A stretch of DNA of 38,005 nt from Selenomonadaceae bacterium (GTDB lineage Bacteria > Bacillota > Negativicutes > Selenomonadales > Selenomonadaceae): positions 1 through 38,005 of the forward strand of contig JAFSOQ010000036.1 of the NCBI GenBank assembly GCA_017446845.1. The letters are read 5' to 3'. Under the pieces are notes generated by a model that did not search any database, was not told the origin of the DNA, and saw only the letters and a list, made by a program, of their open reading frames with translations. Positions 1 to 8,600 of this stretch are shown here, in pieces; the stretch's first letter is position 1; each line of letters starts with the position of its first letter. Made by a program: the position numbers and the translations under genes.

Positions 1-2459
1 AAGCTAAGCCCGAACAAAAACAGCAACCTCAACAAAAACAGGCTAAGCCCGAACAAAAACAGCAACCTCAACAAAAACAAGCTAAGCCCGAACAGAAGCA
101 GCAACTTCAACAAAAACAAGCTAAGCCCGAACAAAAACAGCAACCTCAACAAAAACAGGCTAAGCCCGAACAAAAACAGCAACCTCAACAAAAACAAGCT
201 AAGCCCGAACAGAAGCCCCAACCTCAGCAGAAACAGACTAAGCCCGAACAAAAACCGCAACCTCAACAAAAACAGGGCAAGCCCGAACAAAAACAGCAAC
301 CTCAACAAAAACAGGGCAAGCCCGAACAAAAACGCGACAATCGTCCCGAACGTCAAGAAACTCGCGCGGAACGTCCGGAGCGGCAGGATAAACAGGAAAC
401 GCGCGGGCGTGACAATCGCGGCAAGCAGGAGCGGCAAGATAAATCCGAAATCCGTTCGCAGGAAAAACAAGATACTCGCGGGGAACGCGGCGACCGTCAA
501 TCCAAAAATCGTCAGCGCGACGACGGCGGCAGAAAACAACGTAATCGCAACCGTCAAGGTCCCGCCAATGCCAAAGAGGCTGCCAAAAATCAAGCGGCGG
601 CTCAAGCTCAAGATAATAAAAATCGTCCGCCGCGTTCTGCGCGCAAAAAAAATCGTCCCGCACCTCAGCCCGTTCATAAAGCCGAAATCGCTCGCCCGAC
701 CCATATCAAAGTTGGCGAGAGCATTGCGGTTAAAGACTTGGCAAGCAAGATGAGTTGCACGGCGGTTGAAGTCATTAAAAAACTTTTGATGATGGGTGTC
801 GTCGCGACGATTAACCAAGTTATCGATTTTGATACCGCCGCGCTCGTCGCCGCCGAATTCGGAGTTACTGCCGAGGAACTTCCGCCCGAAGTCGACCCGA
901 CGCTTATTCCCGAAATTAAAGATGATCCTTCCACGTTGAAAATTCGTCCGCCCGTCGTCACGGTCATGGGGCACGTTGACCACGGCAAAACTTCACTGCT
1001 CGACGTTATCAGAAAATCTTCCGTCACTGCGACAGAGGCAGGCGGCATAACTCAGCACATCGGCGCATATCAAGTCATTTGCAACGACAGAAAAATTGTC
1101 TTCCTTGACACGCCCGGACACGAGGCTTTTACCGCCATGCGTGCTCGCGGCGCACAAGTAACCGACATTGCCATTTTGGTCGTCGCCGCTGATGATGGTG
1201 TCATGCCGCAGACGATTGAGGCTATTAATCATGCAAAGGCGGCTAACGTCCCGATTATCGTCGCCATAAATAAAATCGACAAGCCGGGCGCGAATCCCAT
1301 GCGCGTCAAGCAAGAACTCCTTGAGCACGGTTTGGTTAGTCGTGACTTCGGCGGCAATACAACTATGGTTGAAGTCTCCGCCAAGAAAAATATTGCCATT
1401 AACGATTTGCTGGAAGAAATTTTGTTTGAAGCCGACGTTCAAGAATTCAAAGCCAATCCGAATCGCGAAGCACGCGGCGTAATCATTGAGGCGCAACTCG
1501 ACAGAGGACGCGGCCCCGTCGCAACTGTTTTGGTTCAAAGCGGCACGCTCCGAATCGGTGATTCAATCGTCGCGGGCACCACTTACGGAAAAGTTCGCGC
1601 GATGATGAATGAACGCGGCGACAATCTCAAAAAAGCCGGTCCGAGTGTTCCCGTCGAAGTTTTAGGCTTAAACGATGTTCCGGCGGCGGGCGATATTCTT
1701 GCCGCGCTCGACGAAAAACTTGCCAAGTCAATCGCCGAACACAGAATCGAACGTCAACGCAATGATTTGATTAAATCCAAGAAAGTTTCGCTCGACGACC
1801 TGTTCAACCAGATTCAAGCCGGCTCGCTGAAAGATTTAAATATCGTCGTCAAAGCGGACGTTCAAGGCTCGGTTGAGGCTCTGTCAAGCTCGTTGCTGTC
1901 TTTGAATAAAAATGATGAGGTTCGCGTTAATATTGTTCATTCGGGCGTCGGTGCGGTCACCGAAAACGATGTTATGCTTGCCTCCTCGTCCAACGCGCTG
2001 ATTATCGGTTTCAACGTTCGCCCCGACAATAACGCCAGAAAATCCGCCGCAACCGAAAATATCGACATTCGCACTTATCGCGTTATCTACGACGCAATTC
2101 ACGACGTTGAAGACGCAATGAGCGGTTTGCTTGCTCCGAAGTTTAAAGAAGTCATTCAAGGGCGCGTCGAGATTCGTAAAGTTATGAAGTTCTCCAAAGC
2201 TTTGGTCGCAGGTTCTTACGTCTTGGAAGGAAAAATTTTCAATAACAGCAAGATTCGTATCCTGCGCGACAACATTGAAATTTTCGACGGCGAAATTGAT
2301 TCACTTCGCAGATTTAAAGACGAAGTTAAGGAAGTTGCGCAAGGCTACGAATGCGGCATTTCCATTGTCGATTATCGCGACTTCAGAGAAGGCGACGTTA
2401 TCGAGGCTTACAAGATGGAAGAAATTGAAACTTCGATTGAGGACGTCAACCGCGAATAA
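1..2459 (+). CDS. infB: Translation initiation factor IF-2, 5'-truncated by window edge
   Basis: IF-2 is the GTPase that brings initiator tRNA to the 30S subunit and promotes subunit joining. The frame is open from the first complete codon (base 3) to TAA at 2457-2459, so the gene starts before the window; the internal ATG at 738 is not the start. Order of parts: a Gln/Lys/Pro-rich repeat linker (3-335), an Arg/Asp/Gln-rich basic linker (to about 660), the IF2_N helical domain (about 680-850), then the G domain with GHVDHGKT (967-990), DTPGHEAF (about 1108), NKID (about 1270) and SAKK (about 1378), followed by domains II, III and the C-terminal fMet-tRNA-binding domain. Family identity is certain. 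A reverse-strand gene ends 1 base downstream, and I see no terminator between them. Confidence 0.97.
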   Translation, partial: AKPEQKQQPQQKQAKPEQKQQPQQKQAKPEQKQQLQQKQAKPEQKQQPQQKQAKPEQKQQPQQKQAKPEQKPQPQQKQTKPEQKPQPQQKQGKPEQKQQPQQKQGKPEQKRDNRPERQETRAERPERQDKQETRGRDNRGKQERQDKSEIRSQEKQDTRGERGDRQSKNRQRDDGGRKQRNRNRQGPANAKEAAKNQAAAQAQDNKNRPPRSARKKNRPAPQPVHKAEIARPTHIKVGESIAVKDLASKMSCTAVEVIKKLLMMGVVATINQVIDFDTAALVAAEFGVTAEELPPEVDPTLIPEIKDDPSTLKIRPPVVTVMGHVDHGKTSLLDVIRKSSVTATEAGGITQHIGAYQVICNDRKIVFLDTPGHEAFTAMRARGAQVTDIAILVVAADDGVMPQTIEAINHAKAANVPIIVAINKIDKPGANPMRVKQELLEHGLVSRDFGGNTTMVEVSAKKNIAINDLLEEILFEADVQEFKANPNREARGVIIEAQLDRGRGPVATVLVQSGTLRIGDSIVAGTTYGKVRAMMNERGDNLKKAGPSVPVEVLGLNDVPAAGDILAALDEKLAKSIAEHRIERQRNDLIKSKKVSLDDLFNQIQAGSLKDLNIVVKADVQGSVEALSSSLLSLNKNDEVRVNIVHSGVGAVTENDVMLASSSNALIIGFNVRPDNNARKSAATENIDIRTYRVIYDAIHDVEDAMSGLLAPKFKEVIQGRVEIRKVMKFSKALVAGSYVLEGKIFNNSKIRILRDNIEIFDGEIDSLRRFKDEVKEVAQGYECGISIVDYRDFREGDVIEAYKMEEIETSIEDVNRE
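3..335 (+). repeat. 39-bp (13-codon) tandem repeat in the infB linker
   Basis: Units begin at 3, 42, 81, 120, 159, 198, 237, 276 and 315, exactly 39 bases apart, so the repeat stays in frame and encodes a 13-residue unit ([13 protein letters not shown], with A/T/G at position 1 and K/R or Q/P swaps). Later units diverge, and the ninth runs into the Arg-rich linker. Copies continue off the left edge, so total number is unknown. It codes for a disordered Lys/Gln/Pro spacer between the IF-2 N-terminus and the G domain, a region known to vary in length. Confidence 0.95.
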
Positions 2460-2460
2460 A

Positions 2461-2859
2461 TTAATAATCAAAGATGTAACGATCAAGCTCGGCAAGTTCT
2501 TCGACTTCGACGTCAGCCGCGCAGATTTTCAGCTGATAAAAAGTATCTTCCGGCGGCAAGTAATCACAGATACCGAGAATCAAAGTATCGTCTTCGTCAA
2601 TGTCGTCGTCCCAAATTTCGTTGTCGAGTTTAGCGGCAAAAATTCTGTCGGCGGCGCAATCGTCGTATTCAAAGCGCGAAACGTCCTTGAACGTCGCGCG
2701 AATCACGCCGTTAATCGTCTCGCCCTTTTTGCCGTCGATTACCGATCAATTACAAGCTTCAATTTTCAGCGCAAGAATTTTATTGGCGGCGTCGAATTTA
2801 AGTTCCTCAATGCCGCTGTCGTGCAAAAAATATTTCTCGACAAAATTTTTAACGGTCAT
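2461..2859 (-). pseudogene. Small acidic hypothetical protein with an in-frame TGA
   Basis: An ATG at 2859 follows a strong ribosome site (AGGAGG, about 8 bases upstream). Translation runs 37 codons to TGA (2748-2746), then continues in the same frame for 94 more codons to TAA at 2463-2461. Both halves have consistent acidic composition and read as one roughly 132-residue protein; the second half holds LDNEIWDDDIDEDD. I do not recognise a named family. The stop could be TGG-to-TGA, CGA-to-TGA or a sequence error. The gene is convergent with infB, with 1 base between stops, and divergent from cstA. If the TGA is real, only the short N-terminal peptide is made. Confidence 0.65.
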
Positions 2860-2919
2860 TCTACAGACCTCCTGTTTGTTCTTTAATGAGTAAAATATCG
2901 TTAAGGGAAGTGAAAACTT

Positions 2920-4380
2920 TTGATTACGTTTATAATCGGTTTGGTGATTCTGTTCGTCGGAGCGGCGATTTACGGTTCAATTTGCGAACGCATAATGAAA
3001 CCGAATCCCTCTGCGAAAACCGCCGCAGTTAAACTTAAAGACGGCGTGGACTATGTGCCGATGAACAAATGGAAAAATTGTCTGATTGAACTTTTGAACA
3101 TTGCGGGAACAGGTCCCGTGCTCGGACCCATTCAAGGTATTTTATTCGGACCGATTGCCTTTATCACAATTCCAATCGGCTGCGTTATCGGCGGCGCGTT
3201 CCATGATTATATGAGCGGCATGATTTCCATTCGCAACAACGGCGAACAAATGCCCGCGCTCGTCAGAAGATTTCTCGGCGGCGGCGTTTATAAAATTTAC
3301 AATGTCTTCGTCTGCTTTTTGATGTTGTTGGTCGGCGTAGTCTTTATCTACACGCCCGGCGATTTGTTCGTCGCGCAAATTCTCGGCGGCGATGTCTTCA
3401 CGTTGAGTGCAGAGGTCGTCACGGTTTACGGCGTGATTTTATTTTACTACCTTCTTGCCACGCTTTTGCCGATTGATAAAATTATCGGGCGCGTTTATCC
3501 GATTTTCGGCTTTATCCTGTTGATGAGTGCCGTCGGAATTTTCTTCGGACTGTTTATCAGAGATTATCCTCTGCTTGAAATTTGGGATACGGGTCTTTTC
3601 GATGTTCATCCTTTCGGTGAACACTTTATCCCGATATTTTTTATAACTGTTGCCTGCGGAATAACTTCGGGTTTCCACTCCACGCAAGCTACGATTATTG
3701 CGCGCTCCGTCGAAAATGAAACGCACGGTCGATTGATTTACTATAACACGATGATTGCTGAAGGTTTTATCGCGATGAGCTGGGCGAGCGCGGCAATGGG
3801 CGCACTCGATTTGGCAATGGTCGCGAACTCTGACCTCGTAAAAATTCCTGCTGCCGTCGTCGGCGTTATTGCCAAGAATATGCTCGGTGATATAGGCGGC
3901 ATGGTTGCAGTACTCGGCGTCATAGTTCTTGCGATTACTTCAGGTGATACTGCATTGCGCTCGTTGCGTTTAATGCTTGCCGACGCACTCCACATTGACA
4001 ACAAGAAAAAATCTAACGTGCTGATTCTCGCGCTGATAATTTTCTCAATCGTTGCAGGCGTCCTTTACATTGCCAAAACCGACGCGAGCGGCTTTGCTCT
4101 GCTGTGGAGATATTTCTCTTGGGCGAACGAGACTATTGCGGTCTTTGCCTTCGCAATGATTGCCGTTTACATGATGAAAAATAACATGCCGTACATAATG
4201 GCACTTGTTCCCGGAACTTTTTACATGTACATTGTTTCGACTTACATTTTACACGCGCCGATTGGTTTCGGACTCAGCTGGACGTTCAGTTACATTTTGG
4301 CGGCAGTCTGTGCAGCGGCTTATGCGACGGCTATTATCAAGTTTGGAAAAAGTTTAACCTCGTCACAAAACTTGAGATAA
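2920..4380 (+). CDS. cstA: Carbon starvation CstA-family membrane transporter
   Basis: A 486-residue, very hydrophobic integral membrane protein of the CstA family, whose characterised members take up peptides or pyruvate. Recognisable signatures are the N-terminal YGSICERIMKPNP region, a GPVLGPIQGILFGP segment, FHDYMSGMISIRNNG and the HSTQATIIARSVENE segment. About a dozen membrane segments are evident. It is much shorter than the roughly 700-residue E. coli CstA and matches the short form seen in Bacillota. The start is TTG at 2920 with AAGGGAAG about 9 bases upstream; no in-frame ATG fits. It is a single gene transcribed alone, ending in a Rho-independent terminator. Substrate cannot be told from sequence. 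Confidence 0.93.
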   Translation: MITFIIGLVILFVGAAIYGSICERIMKPNPSAKTAAVKLKDGVDYVPMNKWKNCLIELLNIAGTGPVLGPIQGILFGPIAFITIPIGCVIGGAFHDYMSGMISIRNNGEQMPALVRRFLGGGVYKIYNVFVCFLMLLVGVVFIYTPGDLFVAQILGGDVFTLSAEVVTVYGVILFYYLLATLLPIDKIIGRVYPIFGFILLMSAVGIFFGLFIRDYPLLEIWDTGLFDVHPFGEHFIPIFFITVACGITSGFHSTQATIIARSVENETHGRLIYYNTMIAEGFIAMSWASAAMGALDLAMVANSDLVKIPAAVVGVIAKNMLGDIGGMVAVLGVIVLAITSGDTALRSLRLMLADALHIDNKKKSNVLILALIIFSIVAGVLYIAKTDASGFALLWRYFSWANETIAVFAFAMIAVYMMKNNMPYIMALVPGTFYMYIVSTYILHAPIGFGLSWTFSYILAAVCAAAYATAIIKFGKSLTSSQNLR

Positions 4381-4399
4381 AAAAGCAACGTGACGTTGC
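4378..4399 (-). terminator. Terminator for the binding-lipoprotein transcript
   Basis: GCAACG-TGA-CGTTGC is a perfect 6-bp stem with a 3-base loop at 4385-4399. Six A on its left (4379-4384) become a U-run on the minus strand, so it fits a terminator for leftward transcription. It overlaps the cstA stop codon. Confidence 0.6.
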
Positions 4400-4444
4400 A
4401 TCTCGTTGACGCGCCGTAGCGTTGCGATGTTTTTAACTTCTTTA

Positions 4445-4475
4445 CCGCGTTCGTACGAATGCGGATTTTTTTTTT
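4445..4475 (+). terminator. Rho-independent terminator after cstA
   Basis: The 20 bases at 4445-4464 are self-complementary along their length (one G.T pair), giving about an 8-bp stem with a small loop, followed by A and ten T (4466-4475). This is a classical intrinsic terminator for rightward transcription. Confidence 0.85.
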
Positions 4476-4520
4476 ATGCTCCGGGGAATTTCTTAGCAAC
4501 AGTTCAGTCTTTCTTCTTCC

Positions 4521-5483
4521 TCAGAATTTTTCGGGATAAATAAGTTCAGCCATAGTCTTAACGGCTTCGGGATAATGCAGCCCCGGACTCAGCAGAAATA
4601 AATCTTGCGGCAGAAAGTAGAGACGATTATTTTTTACTGCGCCGATAGCCTGCCAAGCTTCATTTTCCGCGATTGCCTTTGTCATATTCGATTTAATTTC
4701 TTCGGCGTCGCCCATACTCGTCACGAAAATTATTTCGGGATTTTGTTCGGCGAGGGTCTCCATGCTGTAGGGGGCGGCGTCGGGATTTTTTTCGAGCGGC
4801 GTCATATCCGACGCGACATTTTCCCAGCCGAACATCTTGACGATTGAACCTGCAATGCTGCCGTCAAGCTGAACGCTCAAGCCCTGCGCGGTCGAGTGGA
4901 GAATTGCCACGCGCAAATTTTTTTTCGGAACTTTGTCGACGATATTTTTAATTTCGGCGTCCATGTCGTTGATAATTTTTTCGCCCGCTTCAGTGTCACC
5001 GCTAATCGCAGAAAAAGTTTTCAGCCCGCGTTTCACATCGTCATAAGTTTTCATTTCGACGACAAGCGCGGGAATTTTATTTTCCTCAAGCACGGGGAAA
5101 AGTTTTTCGTTCATGCCTTTGTTGACGACGACCAAATCGGGTGCGCAAGCCAAAAGTCGCTCCACGTCAATTTGATAAACTGCGCCGACGCTCGACAGGT
5201 CTTTAGCCCAATCGGGCATTTTATTTTTTGAATCGGGACGCCCGACAATCACTCCGCCGACTGCGTGCAACGGCTCAAGGAAACCTGCGCTGGTCACGAC
5301 AATTCTTGTGGGCTTGCCGGGCAAAATAATTTTTCTGCCGGCGTCGTCAGTTATCTCGGCAAAAATTTTTTGTTGCTCCACTTTGACGGGCGGAGAATTT
5401 TTTTCGCCGCCGCAACCCGTGATAAGGGACAAGAGACAAAGGACAAGGGACAAGACGATTGCCGATAAAAATTTTTTAATCAT
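4521..5483 (-). CDS. Periplasmic-binding lipoprotein, BtuF/FepB type (iron complex or cobalamin)
   Basis: A 320-residue ABC-transporter solute-binding protein of the Peripla_BP_2 family. It has a lysine start, a Leu/Val-rich core and a lipobox LITGC (Cys about 24), so it should be lipid-anchored. Mature features are a DDAGRKIILPGKPTRIVV entry strand, VGRPDS, APDLVVVNKG and a C-terminal LSPGLHYPEAVKTMAELIYPE helix typical of vitamin B12/siderophore binders. No permease or ATPase gene is adjacent, so it is an orphan here or works with a distant transporter. The signal-peptide core is encoded by a 7-bp tandem repeat (5424-5454). It lies downstream of the large glycosyltransferase on the same strand, 174 bases away. 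Ligand is unknown; cobalamin versus ferric chelate cannot be separated. Confidence 0.88.
   Translation of the reverse strand: MIKKFLSAIVLSLVLCLLSLITGCGGEKNSPPVKVEQQKIFAEITDDAGRKIILPGKPTRIVVTSAGFLEPLHAVGGVIVGRPDSKNKMPDWAKDLSSVGAVYQIDVERLLACAPDLVVVNKGMNEKLFPVLEENKIPALVVEMKTYDDVKRGLKTFSAISGDTEAGEKIINDMDAEIKNIVDKVPKKNLRVAILHSTAQGLSVQLDGSIAGSIVKMFGWENVASDMTPLEKNPDAAPYSMETLAEQNPEIIFVTSMGDAEEIKSNMTKAIAENEAWQAIGAVKNNRLYFLPQDLFLLSPGLHYPEAVKTMAELIYPEKF
5424..5454. repeat. 7-bp tandem repeat, AAGGGAC type, inside a signal peptide
   Basis: Four full 7-base units plus three bases (AAGGGAC, AAGAGAC, AAAGGAC, AAGGGAC, AAG). Read on the minus strand they encode the LVLCLLSL core of the lipoprotein signal peptide. 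Confidence 0.85.
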
Positions 5484-5485
5484 GA

Positions 5486-5614
5486 TTACGCCTCGTATAA
5501 TTGATAGTAGTAGTTATTAGCGTCCCTCTCCAAGGACGTGATATACTCCAAAAGATATTGCGGATTAGTTAAATCACCTGCCACTTGATGTTTTTCCGGA
5601 GATTCTGACCACAT
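5486..5614 (-). CDS. Possible small ORF (42 aa) between glycosyltransferase and lipoprotein
   Basis: ATG at 5614 to TAA at 5488-5486, ending 2 bases before the lipoprotein start, an arrangement that would allow translational coupling. The peptide is rich in Tyr, Asn and Glu and ends YYYQLYEA. The ribosome site is weak. The same frame is open back to the TGA of the 1480-aa glycosyltransferase (56 sense codons after that stop), so it may instead be a severed C-terminal extension of that protein. No family recognised. Confidence 0.3.
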   Translation of the reverse strand: MWSESPEKHQVAGDLTNPQYLLEYITSLERDANNYYYQLYEA

Positions 5615-5656
5615 CTCTTTGCTTAACTGATAATGAGTCCGATACCGCCGGACGAT

Positions 5657-8600
5657 TCATTTCGCACGAGAATTACCCGCTGTCGTTTCGATAAGGTATT
5701 CCTCAAATTTTTTCTCAAGCAGTCGGCAAAATTTAATCGGGTCGAGTTTGTCGGAATTCAAAAACATGGCGCGCAAATTTTTATGGAGCACGTCGAGCGT
5801 TTCAAAATCATTTGCAAGGGCCACGGCGGTATTTATGTAAGCCTCAATCGAATTAACCGACAGCTCGCCCAAGCCGACACTTTCAAGAATACTTTTGCCG
5901 AAACGCGTGCTGTGCCGTTCGCCGTAAAGATTAATGACGGGCACGCCCATATAAAGCGCGTCAAGGTTTGTGGCACCGCCGACGTAAGGATAGCCGTCGA
6001 GCATAATGTCAACCTTGCTTATCGCGTCGAAATATTCTTTAAAAGGCAGAGCGGGTCGGAAAATAACTCTGTCCGTATCGCAGCCGAAATTTTTCATGAC
6101 GGTATAAAGTTCGTCGACTGCGCGGTTGCTGATAAATTCTTGAGCACGCATTAAAAGTTTTGCGTCGGGCACGCGATTTAAAATCTCAGTCCAAACGGCA
6201 AGCATGTCATCGGTAATTTTCGAGTAGCGGCAAATCGTTCCGAAGGTCACGTAACCGTTTTTAATGCAGGGTGCGCCGTCGGGTGTCAAAACATCTGCGC
6301 GGCGGGCGTAGCAAAATTGTGCGGGCATGTACAAAAGTTTTTCGGAAAAATATTTATCGTGTTCGCCGGGCGGGTCCAAAACTTCATCTGTAATGAAATA
6401 ATCAATCTCTTTTAAACCCGTCGTCGACATGTAGCCGATACCGCAAATTTGCACGGGCGCGGGACGATATGCCAGCGCGGGCAAGCCGTTATAACCCGTG
6501 TGCCCCGCCAAGTCAAAGGCAATGTCAATCTCATCGTCGTGAATTTTTTTCGCAAGTTCCTCGTCAGATAAATCTTTAACGTCAATAAACCTGTCGACGG
6601 CTTTTCTAAAAAGTTCCGTGTATTCATCGTTCTTTTTGTTTTTGCTGTAGCAAGTGATTTCAAATTTGCTTTTGTCGTGACAGTCGATAAAGCCCCAAAC
6701 AACTGCGAACGCCGCATGCTCGCGAAAGTCTCCGGAAATGTAGCCGACTTTTATTTTGTCGTGCGGCTTATGATACGTCGTGAACGGCTTAACGTCCGCG
6801 AAAAATTTTTGATAATCAAAATGGAACGCCGCCATCTCCTCGTTGGAAAGGTTCAGGAAGTGCAAACCCAAAAGTATCGCGTCGAAAAATTCAAGCCGCC
6901 GAGTTTTATCCGCAGTAAGTTGAAATGCCCGCTCGTCATTTTCTATCGCCTCAACATGTCGACGATTATCGTGCGCGTATTTTGCCATTTTCCTGTGACA
7001 CTCCGCGATAAAGTAATCGGGATAATTTTTCTCCGCACCTGCAGGCGAATAAATATATTCCATAGCCTTGCGCATCATTTCATACGCGCCGAGATTATCG
7101 TTAGTCAAATTGCGGCGGTCGGCTATCGTCACGAAAAGTTTTGCGTCGATTTTTGATTCACATTGCGCGGCAAGTTCGGCATAATAAAGCGTGCGTTTAA
7201 AATCGAATTTGCTCGGAAAGTCACTGTCGCCGATTTTATTTTCCAAAGACAAATAATCCAACGCCCGTTTGAAATATTTATCGGCAAGTTCTTCCGTAAC
7301 AAGTTCCGACTCCTGCGGAAAATCGGGCAACGGTTTATCATTAATCCACGCGTCGAAAATTTTTTCGTAAGCCGCCTCCAACTCGCCCATATAAATCGTG
7401 TCGTTCATGACGGGTGATTCTTCCATCTTCCGCCGAATTGTCTGATGATATTCGCGAATTCTGTTCCAATCGTTTGCAAGGTCAATCGCCTTCTGAACAT
7501 ATTCTTCCTCGCTGAAGGCGCACAACTCCTCAAGCCCCATGTTCATAAGCAAAGAATAGCCGAAACGCGAATTATGCCGCTCGCCGACCAAAGTTATCAC
7601 GGGCACGCCCATATACAACGCGTCGCAAGTGGTGCCGCCGCCGGGATAAGGAAAAGTGTCCAGCGCAATGTCAGCTCGCTCGTATTTTTGCACGTAATCA
7701 TTTTCAAGAGTTTCAAAGTCAACGCGGTCAAGTTCAATGCCCGCCGCTTGAATTCTTTTTTTGGCAAGCGCAAGCCCGCCGTTTTTGTTAAACGCAATGC
7801 CTTTGAGGTAAAGTCGCGATTTCGGTACAGCGGATAAAATTTTACTCCAAACTTTAAGCATTTCGTCGGTAACCTTCGTGAAACTGTTAAAGCTGGCAAA
7901 AGTCACGTAATTATTTTTGGTGCAAGGCGCGGGAGTCATCATAAACGGGAAGTCGTGCCAAGAGTAGCAAAAATGACTGTGTTGGAGTCGCAAGACTTTT
8001 TCCGTAAAAAATTTTTCGTTCAAGCCTTCGGGGTCTGTGAACTTGTCCGCCAAAAAATAATCAATCGTATCGAGTCCCGTCGAGTTAAACCAGCCGATAC
8101 CCGAAATTTGAATCGGCGCGGGCTTGTACGCCATGACGGGCAACGAATTATCCGACGTGTGTCCCGCCAAGTCAATCAGAATATCAATTTCGTCTTGCAC
8201 AATCTGCGCGGCAACATCTTGGTGAGTTTTATTTAAAATGTTGCGGAAGCCGTCGACGCAATTTTTTATTTGCGCGGTAATGTGATCCTCGGCGTTGTTT
8301 GCGTAAACAAGAACTTCAAAGCGCGTCTTGTCGTAGCTTTGGAAAAAATGACGGCTGAAAAAAATTACGACGTGAAATCTGATGTCGGGCGAAATGTAGC
8401 CGACGCGAATTTTTTTATGACGAGCATGCTTTTTGCGATTGTGTTTGATATGCGGAATATTTTCAAGAAGTTTTTGGAAGCCGCAAATTTCCTCGAAAAT
8501 TTTTTCACGGCTGACGTTGAGATTGTGCAAGTGGAAAAGATAATTGCTGTAGTCCTCGCGCCGAATCATTTCTGCCTGCGCAAGCTTTGGAGAATTTTTT

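Noticed and set aside
1..340. CRISPR array
   Set aside because: The regular repeats have no spacers; they are in-frame coding repeats of infB.
738..740. infB starting at the ATG at 738
   Set aside because: The frame is open to the left edge and encodes the expected IF-2 N-terminal domain and linker upstream of this ATG.
5484..5656. Cobalamin riboswitch before the BtuF-like gene
   Set aside because: The upstream region is short and shows no B12-box-like conserved segment; much of it is an open frame.
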